Assembly: GCF_019649055.1 (NCBI RefSeq)
Contig: NW_026570223.1
Location: 2,356,001 to 2,420,000 of the forward strand
Reading direction: 5' to 3'
DNA: 64,000 bases
Source of the DNA: Paramacrobiotus metropolitanus
Lineage: Eukaryota > Tardigrada > Eutardigrada > Parachela > Macrobiotidae
Shown here: in pieces, positions 48,008-60,793 of the stretch
Numbering within the stretch: the stretch's first letter is position 1
Layout of the letters: the number at the start of each line of letters is the position of its first letter
Made by a program: the position numbers and the translations under genes
Notes under the pieces: generated by a model
Told to the model about the DNA's origin: nothing
The model's database searches: none
Seen by the model: the letters and a program-made list of their open reading frames with translations, nothing else

Positions 48008-51000
48008 TTAGCCATTTTGTTTGCCACCTTTCTGCCTATCAAGCCTTTTACACACGGCCTTCTTAATCCGTTTCTGCGCCGAATTTTTCTTCTCTTCCAG
48101 TAAAGCCATTTCTCTCTTGTACGCTTCCTTCTTTTGCTGTGCATCCAAACGATGTTTTCTGGCTTTGTCTTTATGGATTGCTTCCATGTCTCGCAGCATC
48201 TGTCCAATCGAACGTTCCTTTGGTTCCAGAATGACTGCCACACGTTGCATATCTGGATGCTTCCTCTTTGCGCCCTTGTTCTTCGGTTTATCTTTGTAAG
48301 GTAAACTTTCTTGTAAATCTTTCGGTATTACCAGCGGCTTAAGCCGACGCTCTCTCCGTACGATAGGCTTATACAGAGAATCAGGATTCAACGGTGCTAT
48401 ATCACCCATTTCCTTTCGGATTTCACCAACTCTCCGCATACCCTGCCATTCCAGCTTTTCTCCCCTCGGCAACAGTAAGTTCGGCAACGGATTGTACAGC
48501 TGAGGAACGTCTATTTTGAACCAAGTCCGCACAAAAACAATATCACTGGGCAGGATTTTATCTTCGAAAGTCGCACGGAAAGCACCTTCCGGTTCTTTTA
48601 GAGCGCGCTTAATCTGACCACGAATACCACTAACGGTGCGGATGGCAGCACCTTCAAATCGACTGACTTCCAAGGTGGAATTGAACATTCCTTTGATAAA
48701 AGCTGTTTTTCGGAAAATTTTCAATGGTTCACCAATCAGTTTGAGCTTTTTCACAATGTCCACAGATTTATTCAAGTCCAAAACAACTCCTGTCGAAGTG
48801 ATTCGGAAAGATGTATCCTGACCTGCGGTTTTCACACTTTCGACGGACAGCATGCCTATAATAATAAAAAATGAACGAAAATAAGTAACAAATAAACTAC
48901 AGTGCTTCATAGTTAAACTGGTGAGAGAAGAATTGACAACCTAGCGAATGTCAAGCAGAAACGCAATTCCGGCCAAAATTTTACCTACATATTCACTGTG
49001 ATCTGCTAAAGCAATGGTACAATGGCAAAGCACCTGTCAATTCTTACCGGTTCCCTGTGGCGTAATCGGACCCCAAAATGTGGCTAAACAGTGCAGATGT
49101 TGAGGCGTATATTTGAGCATACGATTTCGCATGTTGTGGTCCTGGGTAGAGAATACCGGGCGCGTTTGGAATCTTCTCCATCCCAATGAGACGATGATCG
49201 GGTCCAAATTCTTCAAGATTTTCGGATACCATCTGTGTTTTTTAATGCGCACCTGCACGTAACCGATATTCTGCTCTTGACTCAACAATCCGCCAACAAG
49301 GTAGGGGTAGGAAGGATCGAAATTCGTCACCACTTCACACGGCACTTTGGTAAACTGCATTCGGACATACAGACCAGGACGATATCCTTCGTACTGAATA
49401 CGCTGGGCTTCGTCCAGACCGGCGAATTCCGTACGATTCAACTGAGCTTGCTGCTCTAATTCTTCTTTCAAAGAATCATAATGCGTCTTCTTGCCCACGG
49501 TTTTCTCTTCGTCGAATTCGGTATCAAAAGCTTCTTTCAGTTTCCGTTTCTTTTCCAGCAGACGGTCTGCTTCATCCTTCTCATCTATCGGCTCTTTAGT
49601 ACTTTCACCCATTTCATCGTCGTCGTCATCGTCGCCGAAGTCTCCATCAACCTAAATCCAAAGCCTTCTAATTATAATAGAGCAATAAATAATTAGTATA
49701 TCGAATTTTACATCATCGTCCTCCTCATCTCCTTCAGGCTCAGAACTCTTGAAGATTTCACCCTTTTCGAGATCTTCGTAATCTCCGAATACTTCCTCAT
49801 CACCATCAACAGTCTTCGTTCCTTTACCGGTGTCACTGGTTTTCTTCTCGACAAAATGACCTCGTAACTTGTTCCGTAATTCCTCTTCCGTCCAGTTCCG
49901 ATTTTCGTTTGGTATATATTTCGTAGACTCCACAACGTTAATCCTCTTTTTAGTCGGAGCGCCTTCGTTATACTTCTGTACCGTTCTAAACAACCCCCCA
50001 ACTGTCTCTTCGTCGCTCTCATCCACGTCATCCGACTGGTTATAGATAAGACGTTTCAAGTTCGTCACTGTTGATAATTTTCCGAAATACATGTCAGAGG
50101 CTTTTTCGGCGAGATTAGACTTCCATTTCATGCTGCCATCGGGAAAATTGTCAGTGGATACATCATCGTCATCGTCGAAAGCCAACTCCTCTTCACCATC
50201 AGCGTCAGAGTCTAAAAGAAAACCTTGGTATAGTTGAGAAAAATGCTACACAAAATCCCAAACAGCTTTATCGGTAGCTCAGGCTGTCAGGCAATAAACA
50301 ATACAGCATCTCAGATACAGTTAAGTGATCCAAACAATACGCATGCACTTCAAACAGTAAGACAAAGAAAATGAAATGATTTTCAAAACAGTTCAGCACT
50401 TTTTATGTTCAGCATAATAAATCAGGTAGGATGCAATCACTGACGTAATTTCATTTCGTACTTACCATTTTCTAGCATTCGACCAACTCGTGCTTCTTCC
50501 ATATCAGAACCAGATTCGTCTTGCTCATCGTCGTCACTACCCACATCATTCATCGCAAGCGGTTCTTCATCGAATAAAACCTTGCGACGACTCCGTCCAG
50601 AATCCTGAACCACTTCGTGACGCTTCCCCATATTTTTCTTCCCGGCTTCGTACTCTTTACCGGTCACTCCTTTGGCGCCAGAAATCAGAGTGAATTCGGC
50701 ATTCTGTAGCTTTTCATCAATCATCTCATTGGACTCTTTAAAAGTATTTAGCAGCTGCTCGAAAGCCGTAGGTTTTCGATCGCGCTGTACGGATTGATCA
50801 ACAGGTCGGTGTGAGTGACTTCCGCCGATGTCGATATAAACCGCATCTTTATCGTACAGGACACCTCCCATTCCCGAAAGCGGCGCATACACAAGCTTTT
50901 CTTTTTCGTTAAGTGAACGCTTCCGTTCTTTATCAGGCAGTGCACACGGATCAGGAAGGACGGAAACTTCAGCAATTTCAAAGTCACCGCAACCTACAAA

Positions 51001-52407
51001 GAATATGGCCCAAAATTATTTAAACGTGGTGCAGCGCGCAAACTTTTGTCACAAGAAGCAGACACGTAGAAGGACCAAATAATGTTACAATGAAACCAAT
51101 GAATGTGACAATGCCAAAAATTTTTTTAAGCGCAGCAAGAACAGCTAATTCAATCAGAAAAATCAAACACCGGCACTTATGTGTTTAATTCGCTGTGACA
51201 ATCACCACCCTTAACAATGCACTGTTTACTAAAACAACTCTGATCCACACTGACTCAAGAATGACCAAGCTAAGGCCACTTTTCTGTACTTATTACTTTT
51301 TACTTCAAACATTTTTTGATACACGTATACTGTGTATTCATAAAGAAATAATACGCAAATGCAATAACTGAACAAGTTTTTTTAGTAATTAAAACAATCA
51401 GCATATGTAAACTAAGGATCAGGCGTATATCAAAAACAGATGCAGCAAGACAAAAAATTAACAAGTCAAAGTTATCAAAAATTGAACTTACCAGCAATAT
51501 GTGCCCACGATTTGCTCCTGAGATGCGTTCCGCGAACATAACCGTAAAGGCACACCGTCCGATCCTCTTTCGGGGTGGTCCGAATTACCTCCGGATCCGT
51601 AATATCCTCCATTCTATCCACCAGCACATAGGGATGCGAACTCCGCCACTGCAGCGGTCGGAATTTCTGAATACTGATAAACCGACCAAGATTCTTCACG
51701 TCCCTGCGCATGTACTCGCCATTTTTCAATCCGGATATGTAAAACAGCTTTGCACCCTGATAAATCTCCGTCCAGAAACGCTGCTTCAGGCGCTTCTTCG
51801 TCTTCTGCATGGCCTTACTTTCCCGAAACATATCCAAATGTGTCAACACACCCATGATCTTCGGGAATCCATGCACCTGACAAATATTCAGGAATTCAAA
51901 GGTTTCCATTTCAAAGCCAAATTTAGCGTCGATCAGGAGCAAAACCAAATCAGCGACTTTTGCCACATCAATCATGGCATTAATATCGTTGTTGCATTCA
52001 ATCAATGTGATTCTGCGCTTCTTTCCCGAGACGATGGTAACGGGTCCTTGAATGTTGTTGATATTATTGCGCGTAAAGCTCTTGATCAAACACTGCATCA
52101 GTGTGGTTTTCCCGACTTTCGGCGGCCCCACGATGGCGACAATATATGGAGGCGGCAGCTGCGGAGTGCGGTCGATTTCCGGGATACGCGTGCGTTTCTC
52201 GCTGATATCAGCCGTCCGGCGGAATGTACGCTCGGCACGGACCACTGACTGAAAGGCGAAGGCCTTGGGATTCCTTTGCTTGGCCGATTCGGCTTTCTTC
52301 TGCTTTTGAAGTGGAATATCATCTTTCAGCTTGCTTTCTTTCTTCTTCGCGAGTTTTCGTCCAGCATGCGTTTTACGATGCGTTTTATGGCTTTCGATAG
52401 ACTCCAT
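48008..52407 (-). CDS. BMS1: Ribosome biogenesis GTPase BMS1
   Basis: Five exons chain in phase: 51492-52407, 50466-50993, 49712-50211, 49048-49651, 48008-48855; 1131 residues (human 1282). The N terminus [17 protein letters not shown] and [16 protein letters not shown] are hallmark BMS1 sequences. The GTPase P-loop is GPPKVGKTT at residues 94-102, followed by the rest of the G domain ([27 protein letters not shown]). A middle acidic, charged region follows, then the C-terminal AARP2CN/DUF663-type part: [81 protein letters not shown]1 partners with Rcl1 in the SSU processome for 18S rRNA maturation in the nucleolus. The gene looks intact, and the ATG at 52407 coincides with the conserved start. 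Confidence 0.96.
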
Positions 52408-53223
52408 CGGACTCGGAATTTAAAAAAAATGCACTATCAATAATCTAAAACTTCCGAACTAAAAATCAATAGAAGTGCACTGTGGAAGACTTGTTGTCAC
52501 TTCGTCATTCACCGGCAGGTAGGCGCTTACCTAAACAGTAGAATTGAGCACCTGGTAAATCGCAATCTTGAAATTAATCTCTTTCTATTTCAATTTCAAG
52601 AATAACATAATATTGTACTATCGAAATCCGTTTTTTCGTTACTTATTATTCTGCTTTAAAGCCGCTAAGTTACCGCAATGACCGCAACATTATCGCAGGA
52701 AAAACCATTACTCAGTAATTTTAGGAGTGAGGATTTTTATTTTTTTTTCGAAATATCGATCGATGCGTCTCGCTCTGCAATTTAATACGCACTTAAAAAA
52801 ATAATATCACTAGTTTTATTTCATGTAGCCGTCATGGAAAAGAACCAAAAAAGAAAAACACGCATTTCTGCATACATACGTCTGGCAGCTTGCCCATTTA
52901 AACTTCAAAGAAATTTATTACCGACTTTCAGGTTTCCAAAAATATATCCAACAGCTGAAAAAGCATGTTCACAGCAAGTTGAAACCAAAAATACGCTTGA
53001 AGCCTTCACCGCATTTCTCCAGATGACTACGTTCAAAATTTCAAAACCGGTCACGTACCCAAGTAAACAACAAAAAGTTTACTAAACACACAAAAAAGAA
53101 CTACTCGTGGCTCTCACAGAAACCGAACAAAGAACGATATACAGAAAACGTCTAACAATTGGAATCAACAAACGTACAAAGCACAAACAAACTCCTTTAA
53201 CTACAGTGAGTCCTCCTCAGGCA
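52408..53223. other. Intergenic spacer
   Basis: Lies between the BMS1 start and the 3' end of the Boule-like gene, both minus. A short plus-strand frame at 52834-53085 is Lys/Thr-rich and not supported as a gene. Confidence 0.6.
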
Positions 53224-56200
53224 TTAGTATACGGCTGCGGGCACTGCAAACGGCACTGATCCATATCCGTGAGCCATCGCGGCACAAGACAATCCACCGG
53301 CCATCCCAGCCGGGCCACACACCGAAGGACCGTAGCCGGATCCAACACCCGGATAATACCCAGCGCCAGGATATCCAGGATTAGGATGATATGCATACCC
53401 CGGCATCTACAGAGCAAAATTGTGGTCGCGAGCGAACTGTCTAATATAAAGAAAACTCGTAAAATTAAATAACCTGAAATTACTCATAATAGCCAACTAA
53501 GAGAGGTAGCGTCAAAAACATGAATCTTGCGTAAAGCTTGCTGCTACCGAGACAACTGCTGTAACTTTCAAGTTTCGACATTTTCAATGCAGCGTCCAAT
53601 GTGCTGAGTACCTTATAGGTAATCTGGCATACTCTACTGTAAACCGGAGCAGATTAAATCCATTTCCTCTTGCAGTAACTCGAGCAAAATTGATAAAGTA
53701 CTGTATTTCGTTTATTAAAAGCAAGTACTGGTCAAAAAACACAGCCGTACTTTGCGATTGCTTTATTCGGCTACCCGCAGTGCTTTCGAAAACGGCTCGG
53801 TTTACATACTCAGCAAATTATTAATGTAAGTAATCAGATGACACTACGGATGATAAGCTGATTAAGCTCAACCGTTTACTGAAGGTTAGCTCTACAGTTT
53901 ACTGACCGGCTGGTAGAATCCGCCGTAGTATACCGGTGCTCCATGCCCATACATCAGAGGGATAGGAAATGCCGCTGTCCACATGCCGTAGTTCTAAACA
54001 AATATAGCGGTTCTATAGTTATCCGCCACGGCGGATGTGTATTACATTTTAAAATGTCATCAGAACGTGAGATGCATACCTGAAAAGCATGCACAGGCGG
54101 AGACGAAAAGCAACTAGCCGCAACTGGACTCGGTCCCATCACGTACGGCACACCATCCGTTCCGTAGGCTACCTGAATCAGTTCGGGCTTTCCCTTCGCA
54201 GGGTAATTTGAATGAGCGATGCTTATGGTTTTCTCCAAAGCGAATGCCGGCTTCTCGGAGTGAGAGCGTGGCGTTTCGGCCCTTTCGGGGAGCGTTGCCT
54301 TTTCAATACGGGCTGATTCATTTGACACGTTCAATGCTGTTACCAAACATGCATACAATTGATAGGGTAATCAAATATTCAAAAACTTTACGATCAATTC
54401 CTAATTCCTAATTGGTACGTCACCATCTCGTACCTATTCTGGAGTGTATATGTATCCTGGCCGCAAGTACAAATTACTTTACAATACAATCTCGTTTTTA
54501 TTGTGCATAAAACATACCAGAGAACAAATATTGGTATACAGAATATTCTAAACCCGTGAATACAAAGATCAGCTATAAATTTGTTATCGATACCGACAGG
54601 TTACTGCGCATTCTCTGCTTTTCAAGATAGAGGCAAACTAATAATAATTTGCAAAAACAAGTTATTTCAATAGACATACCAGCGCTAAATGGCTTTTTAT
54701 AAGCGGGGCCGATGTTCAGATGACGAGCTCCGTTAATCAGGAGATCCACACGAGACGTCTGCATGAAAACGTAACACAAAATGGTAAGACCCAACACAAA
54801 ATGGTAACATTTTAACGTTACACAAAATGGTAACAAATTTTACCGACCTTACTATTAGCACACATTTTAACGACCTTACTATTACTAGGGTAGCTATCTT
54901 ATATGGACACCTACATACAGTACTTCCCGAACATGCTCATTATGGCAGCTCGCTACTTACATGTAGTTAATCTTATGAGTCAGTAAGCGTGGAAATGTAA
55001 AAGAAAATGTAAAATCGTACAATAATACTACTAATAAGTATCAGGGTAGTAAATTCTAAAATTTAGTACTGGTTGACGTGCCCGGCGAATAGACCGGAAG
55101 CATTGCAGCAGTGCAGCTACACGTTTTCTTAAACAGATGATAATCTAACCAATGAGCATGCTGGATAACAGAAAAAAAACAAAAGCAACAGTCAAAAATG
55201 CGACGAATCGCACGATAGAGCGCGCGAAAAAACCAAAATTATGCCAATGATTAACATAATAAAAATTAAGTAGATAATTACAACCATCCGCATTTCAGGT
55301 CACTGGCAAAGCTATAATGCGCAATTGCGCATATGGTATTCAGTATCTACGTTGCATAGCTGTACTTTCGTCGTGGTTTGCCGTCGGCTTTAATTTAGCA
55401 TAAAACGCTACCGTACTACTCATACGTAGCATAAATATGTAGCACAATCACATCCGCACTTACCGTTTTCAACAAATCCTGGGTTTCTTTCTCGGAGGCT
55501 AATTTCACAACAGCATGGCGCAGATAAACTGAATTCTTTCGATCTTTTGGCATCACGTTCCGGAAGATGCTCACGTTTACCGGCTCCACATACGGACGGA
55601 GAGCATCGATTACATCCTGCTTTAATGTCTAAAGAAAAATTAAAATCAATGTTTGTAAATTACTGGCTTGCAACATTCTGAAAACCTGGAATTTCACTGA
55701 CTGCTCTACCGTATTGGCGTATTCTTTGACGTGCTGGCGTTATAGAGCAAAAAGCGTACGCCAACCTTGGCAATAATCAACCTGTCTAAAGCCGCAAAGA
55801 TACTGTATTCCATCCAAATCCTTACTCTATTGTAACCATCAGTTTTAATAATCAGCCTAACGCCTGCAATATATTTTGTAGCAACTTTTTACAGCAGCAT
55901 TCAGATTTTTAACGTCGAATAAGATCGGAATAGTTAGAGTTACCGCGTCGGTGATGTGCGATATGGTTCTCACCGGTGCGGTGCCGGTGTCCTATGCAGC
56001 GTACTGAAAGAACCCGCAGATCTCACTGACCTCATCACAGAATGACGTCATACTGACAAGCAATCATCTCGCGATGTACTGTACAACAACCTCGCTAGGC
56101 GATATCTATTCTGTAGCGGCTAACAGCGTCTTTTAATACCAATGTTCTTCGATCATCATACTGTACTATTCTGGTAATTTGGCGAAACTGAAACGATCGT

Positions 56201-56352
56201 TCTCATGGTCAGAGTAACGCAAAGCCACTTACGTCATGTGGAAGGCCTCCAATGAAGATGCTCGTAGGCATCAGAGTGCCCTGGAAGGGACGCCTGGATT
56301 CTTCCTCGTGGATAGTCCGCAAATACTTTTCTTTCGTCCACATCACCGACAT
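53224..56352 (-). CDS. Boule/DAZ-like RNA-binding protein
   Basis: Six exons chain in phase: 56233-56352, 55464-55628, 54680-54758, 54080-54336, 53907-53993, 53224-53406; 296 residues, similar to Boule. A single RRM spans about residues 25-118: RNP2 is SIFIGGLPHD and the RRM ends with ARHLNIGPAYKKP, matching the KKLNIGPAIRKQ signature of Boule/DAZL. The DAZ family promotes translation of target mRNAs in germ cells. The tail is rich in Gly, Pro and Tyr (GYAYHPNPGYPGAGYYPG), like Boule tails. RNP1 is degenerate: where the family has KGYGFVTF this protein has LRHAVVKL, so both RNA-stacking aromatics are missing. The start at 56352 is the first ATG after an acceptor at TTTTCAG; a 5' non-coding exon is likely. 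Assignment rests on the RRM end signature and the tail, so another RRM family is possible. Confidence 0.68.
54775..54890. repeat. Short tandem motifs in an intron
   Basis: A 14-base block ACACAAAATGGTAA occurs three times between 54775 and 54835, followed by two copies of a ~33-base segment containing ACCTTACTATTA. The repeats lie in the intron of the Boule-like gene. Confidence 0.75.
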
Positions 56353-57689
56353 CGCCGCATTTGAAGAATACCCCTGAAAAGAACCCGAAATGAGAAGCAA
56401 CAAGTGGATAAGTTCACTGACTTGAAAAAAATATCGCCAAGAAGTTCCTGTAGCAGACACTGCTTTAGTTTTAAGACTGAACAGAGAATTACCCATCGCG
56501 CTCAAGTTACATGTACCTGCGTTAAGGGACGTGTAATGCAGCGCAAGCGCTTAGAACAACTGTCACACGACAGATACGAAGCCATCTGGTACAAGAAAAC
56601 TCGCAGCAGCGCTCCATTTAGTACTTACATATCGAAGGTTTGTGATCGGACCCAGTTCTTCTGGATTAGACTGGCACGAATACGAGCTCTGTCCTTTCGA
56701 CTGCTCTGTGCAAACCATTTTAGTACTGTACTGTATTAACAAGATTGAACTTAAATACAACAAAATTTAAGAAAATTAAAAACTTAAAAGACAAAATGTA
56801 AGATTGTAAGACGACTGAAATTAACAGAACCAAACAAAGATGATCGAAAACCAAAAATTTAGTGAAAAAGTGTCATGCGCTGTGAAATAAAAATGCTGGA
56901 CAGAGAAAGTGGCCGACTCGCGAACTGTGGATAAGCAGAAGGGCGGAGTTGATGCAGTTTGCGCTTGTTTGATTATTGGTAAAAGAAAATGTGCATTATT
57001 TTGTTATTCGCCGTGCCATGTGCGAGTTTTTATAATGGAAGTAATCGTAAGTACAGTATATAATATAAAAGTACACCAATGAAGTTGGTGCTGTAAAATT
57101 TCTTCGGCGGAATTTCCGCAGTTCATTTGTTTTGAATCTACAGTAACGTGCCTCTTCATACCACTACAGTGTCTTACGGGAATAAAATCCCGTGAGTAAC
57201 TGGCAGCGAATTCTACTGTTTAACTGAAAGTGATTTTCATTTTTTTCTTTTAGCATTTCCAAGGTGTTTCACGACTATACTGAATAAGTTGTAGCCAGTC
57301 GCAAACTTTTGTTATTTACAGTGGTAGATGGTGAAGATGAATAGCCTTACGGGACTGACCATATCATAATGGATATCTCATTACCTTTATTATTTGCACA
57401 CCATAAAGGCATAAACATAACAACTGAATTAAAGAAGCATAAAATTTGATTTTTACACGCTGTATCCAGACACAAAACATACTTCCTTATCGCTTTCCGC
57501 GTCAAGGATGTGATCCAGGAAACGCAGGAGTGCAGCAAGAACAAAACACATATTACAGTAATATTGCGCTATATCGAACAGCTACTAGCCTACTGCACTC
57601 GCAATTCTGTTTCATTCGCATTCGACCTTCGGTTGTTACTGCTCCCCGTCCCCTTTTACTATTCAGGCTTGTTCTTTTTCAGAAGGCCA
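56353..57689. other. Intergenic region between Boule-like and SLC46-like genes
   Basis: Should contain the Boule-like 5' UTR and promoter and the 3' UTR of the transporter. Open plus-strand frames at 56404-56739 and 57446-57791 lie antisense to the promoter and transporter and have no domains. Confidence 0.55.
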
Positions 57690-59119
57690 TCAAACATCAA
57701 TTTCATTATCGTCCAGAATTGCTTCTTTGTCCGACGCTCTCCTAGCGGTTTTGCGTCTGTATACATAGGCTGTGGAACAGAAGGCGCCTAACGGCAGCAG
57801 CAACACGACGGACTGGATGGCAAAAATAAAACCTGGCCACCAAGCAGCCGTCGCCCCGAAAACTTTGACAAATGCACCGGAACTCAACACTAGACAAACG
57901 GCTTGAATTATTCCAACCAGTGAGCCCATCTTGCCGGTTTCTGACTGAGTGACCAATCCCAGCAGAGCGGACTGGAGGTAAATTGTCATTAAGGGGCGAA
58001 AAACGCCGACACCCAGAGCCAGAAACATTATCCAACTGTACACCGCCTGGGAGTAACAGAGGGCGCAGCCAGCAGCGGACACCGATGCGATAATCCCGAT
58101 TGTTGTCTCTTTGAACTTAACAACGTGCTTCAGTACCGGGATGGCTGCGGTTAAAATTATGCACATCACGATGCCCTGAATTGTTTGGAAATTCCCATAC
58201 TGCTGCACGCTCCAGCTCAACGGTGGAAAGGTCACAAATAGTTGAAGAATTGTGCCTTCCGCTGCAAACAATTAGAAAGCGTCCTTTAAACAAAATGGCT
58301 ACTTATTTCTGTAGTAGTATTATTGTACTGTTATTATTACGTAGTAGTATTACTATTAGTAGTATTACAGCACACCTTGCAGATGTGTTAAACCAACATT
58401 TCCATATCATGTGCCACACTGAACTTTCAGATTGCACTGTAATTGCACCTTTCGGAATAGTATGCTTAAAAAGTTAATTTTCTCTAAACGTGCTCCAAAT
58501 ATACTACCGATTATGTTTCTTCCAATACCTGTTAAAAATTGTCATATACAGATATGCAGCACACGGCAGCGCAAAATTCGTGTGTACTTCGTATTCCAAA
58601 AGTCTCTATGTCTCGATTAGCATTTACGGCATTGTTATATAACATCGCTGCCGGTATGATGATGAGTCTCCAAATTAATGTATTTTATATTATATCTATT
58701 AACGATAAGTTTGCATGAATACTCGTTTTATTTTGTTATACGGCACGTAGTACGTACTATCAAGGCACATTGTTGCGGCACTGTATCCGACAAGCGTGAC
58801 AATAATCAGCAGTCGTCCTCGGTTTGGCCGATTTTGCCGCAACATATGCCAAACATCCACTAATCCTTGGATATCAAATACTCGCATGAGCCGCTTGGAT
58901 AATTTGTTTTCTGATGATCCCGGATCATTATTGGTCTTGCTTACAAAATTTTCATGATCCTTTACTCGAAAATATGTGAAAACTAATCCGGTAAGATGAA
59001 CAGCCAGAAAAACATAGAATGGGGCAGAAAAACCATAGACGAGCAGATTCGTGCCAATCATCGGTCCCAGAGCATTTCCTAATCCCATGAATCCCGCGGA
59101 GATGGCAATCAGTATTGCT
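57690..59119 (-). CDS. SLC46/PCFT-like major facilitator, N-terminal half missing
   Basis: Two exons join in phase 1: about 58758-59119 and 57690-58261; about 311 residues. The first exon begins inside a membrane segment (AILIAISAGFMGLGNALGPM) and continues through another (APFYVFLAVHLTGLVFTYF), a central cytoplasmic loop (RVKDHENF...), and the start of the C-terminal bundle. The second exon has five to six more membrane segments, including LFVTFPPLSWSVQQYGNFQT, which resembles the SLC46 loop FPPLSWTYQQYG, then a basic cytoplasmic tail. SLC46 proteins are proton-coupled transporters of folates or similar solutes. A full transporter has about 12 membrane segments and 450 residues; the first four or five segments are not found upstream to 59460 or beyond. 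It is a 5'-truncated gene, a pseudogene, or its first exons are hidden or displaced. The 5' exon border is approximate. Confidence 0.72.
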
Positions 59120-59459
59120 CTCGTATGAACGGAAGTGAGTAGTAGAGGCGTTTATTCGTATACAGGTTTGTGAGTGATAGGCTAACCTAGCCAAGTTTTT
59201 AATGAGGAGGGTAACCTTTACACTTTAATTGAGAGGAGTCTAAGTGGAACGAGTTTGCTTAATATATGGGTGTAGCGTATGGGAACAGCTAGATAGCTGT
59301 GATAGTGCTAACCGCCTAATGGTGGCAGTTGCTAGGTGGTGTAAAAAAATGTAACCTTGCGGTATAATATTGCAGGTAGTAAAATGCAACTGCAAGTATT
59401 TCAAAATACCGAATATAATAGCAGTCTGATTTGTACTTTACAAAAATTTTATCGCTAAA
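59120..59459. other. Spacer between divergent genes
   Basis: Lies between the truncated transporter (-) and the zinc-finger frame (+). Read on the minus strand it contains no sequence resembling transporter transmembrane segments. Confidence 0.6.
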
Positions 59460-59894
59460 ATGAATACAGACGATTTAACGTGTACTTTATGTAAAACCGT
59501 TTATAAACGCAAAGACGACCGCGACCGCCATGTATTGGAAACCCATTACAAGGTACGCAATTCTGTATGTCCGCATTGCTTCTTATCTATTCGTCAGCGA
59601 TCTCTGCCGCGGCACCTACGGACAGCATGCCCAGTATTACATCCACGAGCACCGAAGCCAGTCAAGCCAACCACAACCAAGCCGGCTAAGAAAATTCCTA
59701 AGCCACCCGTCGAGCCCGTGAAAACGACGTATACGAATTACTCAAGAATTTTAAAATGTGGTTGCGGGAAAACCGCCGATGTTGTTGTTTCTGTTGCCAG
59801 TAAAAGTAAAAATGCAATTTTCTGGGAGTGTTCTGACTGCCGCCACACTGCGGCGGAGCTGTTGCTCGACATGAGTGAGTTCCAATTCCAATAA
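59460..59894 (+). CDS. Small zinc-finger protein, single exon
   Basis: An uninterrupted frame of 144 residues starting at ATG 59460. It has a classical C2H2 finger near residue 8 (CTLCKTVYKRKDDRDRHVLETH spacing C-x2-C-x12-H-x4-H), a second C2HC-like finger (CPHCFLSIRQRSLPRHLRTAC), a Pro/Lys/Thr-rich linker, and a C-terminal Cys motif (KCGCGK...FWECSDC) that resembles a GRF-type zinc finger. It probably binds nucleic acid. It is intronless while its neighbours are intron-rich. A splice donor-like ATGAGTGAGT near 59875 could alternatively join it to the coiled-coil exon at 60145, but the phase then misses the coiled-coil frame. No family is recognised with certainty. Confidence 0.65.
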   Translation: MNTDDLTCTLCKTVYKRKDDRDRHVLETHYKVRNSVCPHCFLSIRQRSLPRHLRTACPVLHPRAPKPVKPTTTKPAKKIPKPPVEPVKTTYTNYSRILKCGCGKTADVVVSVASKSKNAIFWECSDCRHTAAELLLDMSEFQFQ

Positions 59895-60144
59895 AATTAG
59901 CTGACTGTGGAATGGGGGGGTTTGTTCGACTTAATCATAGTACAGAGACGACACGAGACAAAGAAATTCACACGGCACACAAGCACATATTCACGCAAAC
60001 AACGGTTGTTGATTTGATCATTTTTAATTTTAATGTTTGTTTGGTTTTGTTTTCTTTTGATTATAGCCTGATACAAAGTAAGTACATCTAAATTTTAGTA
60101 AAAATAGTTATTTAATTAGAAAATTAATTCAGTAATATCTCTAG

Positions 60145-60793
60145 ATGAATTTACTGATGCGTTACTTTCGCCTGCGATGGCAGAACCGTGCGCTGGAGGA
60201 GAAACTCGACGAGCGCGACGAGCTCATCCATTCTTTGGAGCAGCAGCTCCAGGTAAAATCGTTGTGATTTTTTAAGTACCGATACACAGTTTCGTAAAAA
60301 CTAAAATCTTGTTGTAACGCATATGTGCAGCTAAATGTGTTCGAACCCAGTGCTTGTGTTTTATGCTTAACAAAACTGTTTGTTAGCAATTACGGGTCGC
60401 TGATTTTGTTATTCGATTTATGGGCAGCGACTCGTACTTATATATTTCTGTTTGCCACTGTTTGTTGATTTTATTATTCAACTTTTGAAAAATCGGGGAG
60501 AGGTTGGCCGATTTCCTTTTTATTCCAGTATGAAGGATTTGTTTTTGTTTAAGATGCGTGAACGGGAAACGGATGCACTGCGGGCTGATGCGGAGGCCTT
60601 CCGCAATGGAGAAATTAATCCCCACCCGTGGTGAGCGCTAATTGAAAAAAAAAATGCATATTAATATTAACGTTTCATTTAAAATAAATAAAATAATTCC
60701 ACACTTTTCAAAAAGAATTGTTGTTAATTTAGGGGGCACTGGCACGTGCCGGACATCGTGGGCGCGCACGGAGCTGTTGCAGGAAAAGCCTAA
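60145..60793 (+). CDS. Small coiled-coil protein or fragment
   Basis: Three exons join in phase: 60145-60252, 60554-60630, 60733-60793; 81 residues if translation starts at the ATG that directly follows the TCTCTAG acceptor. The first two exons encode an amphipathic coiled coil (RALEEKLDERDELIHSLEQQ then MRERETDALRADAEAFR), reminiscent of the N-terminal dimerisation coiled coil of cGMP-dependent protein kinase (ALQEKIEELRQRDALIDEL in the mammalian form). The last exon adds GHWHVPDIVGAHGAVAGKA and a stop. Because exon 1 begins at an acceptor, a 5' exon may be missing. It may be a partial duplicate of a larger gene or a short isoform. Function unknown. Confidence 0.5.

Noticed and set aside
56404-56739. 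Plus-strand 111-residue frame
   Set aside because: Upstream of and opposite to the Boule-like start; no recognisable domain and Cys/Arg-rich composition typical of antisense or UTR.
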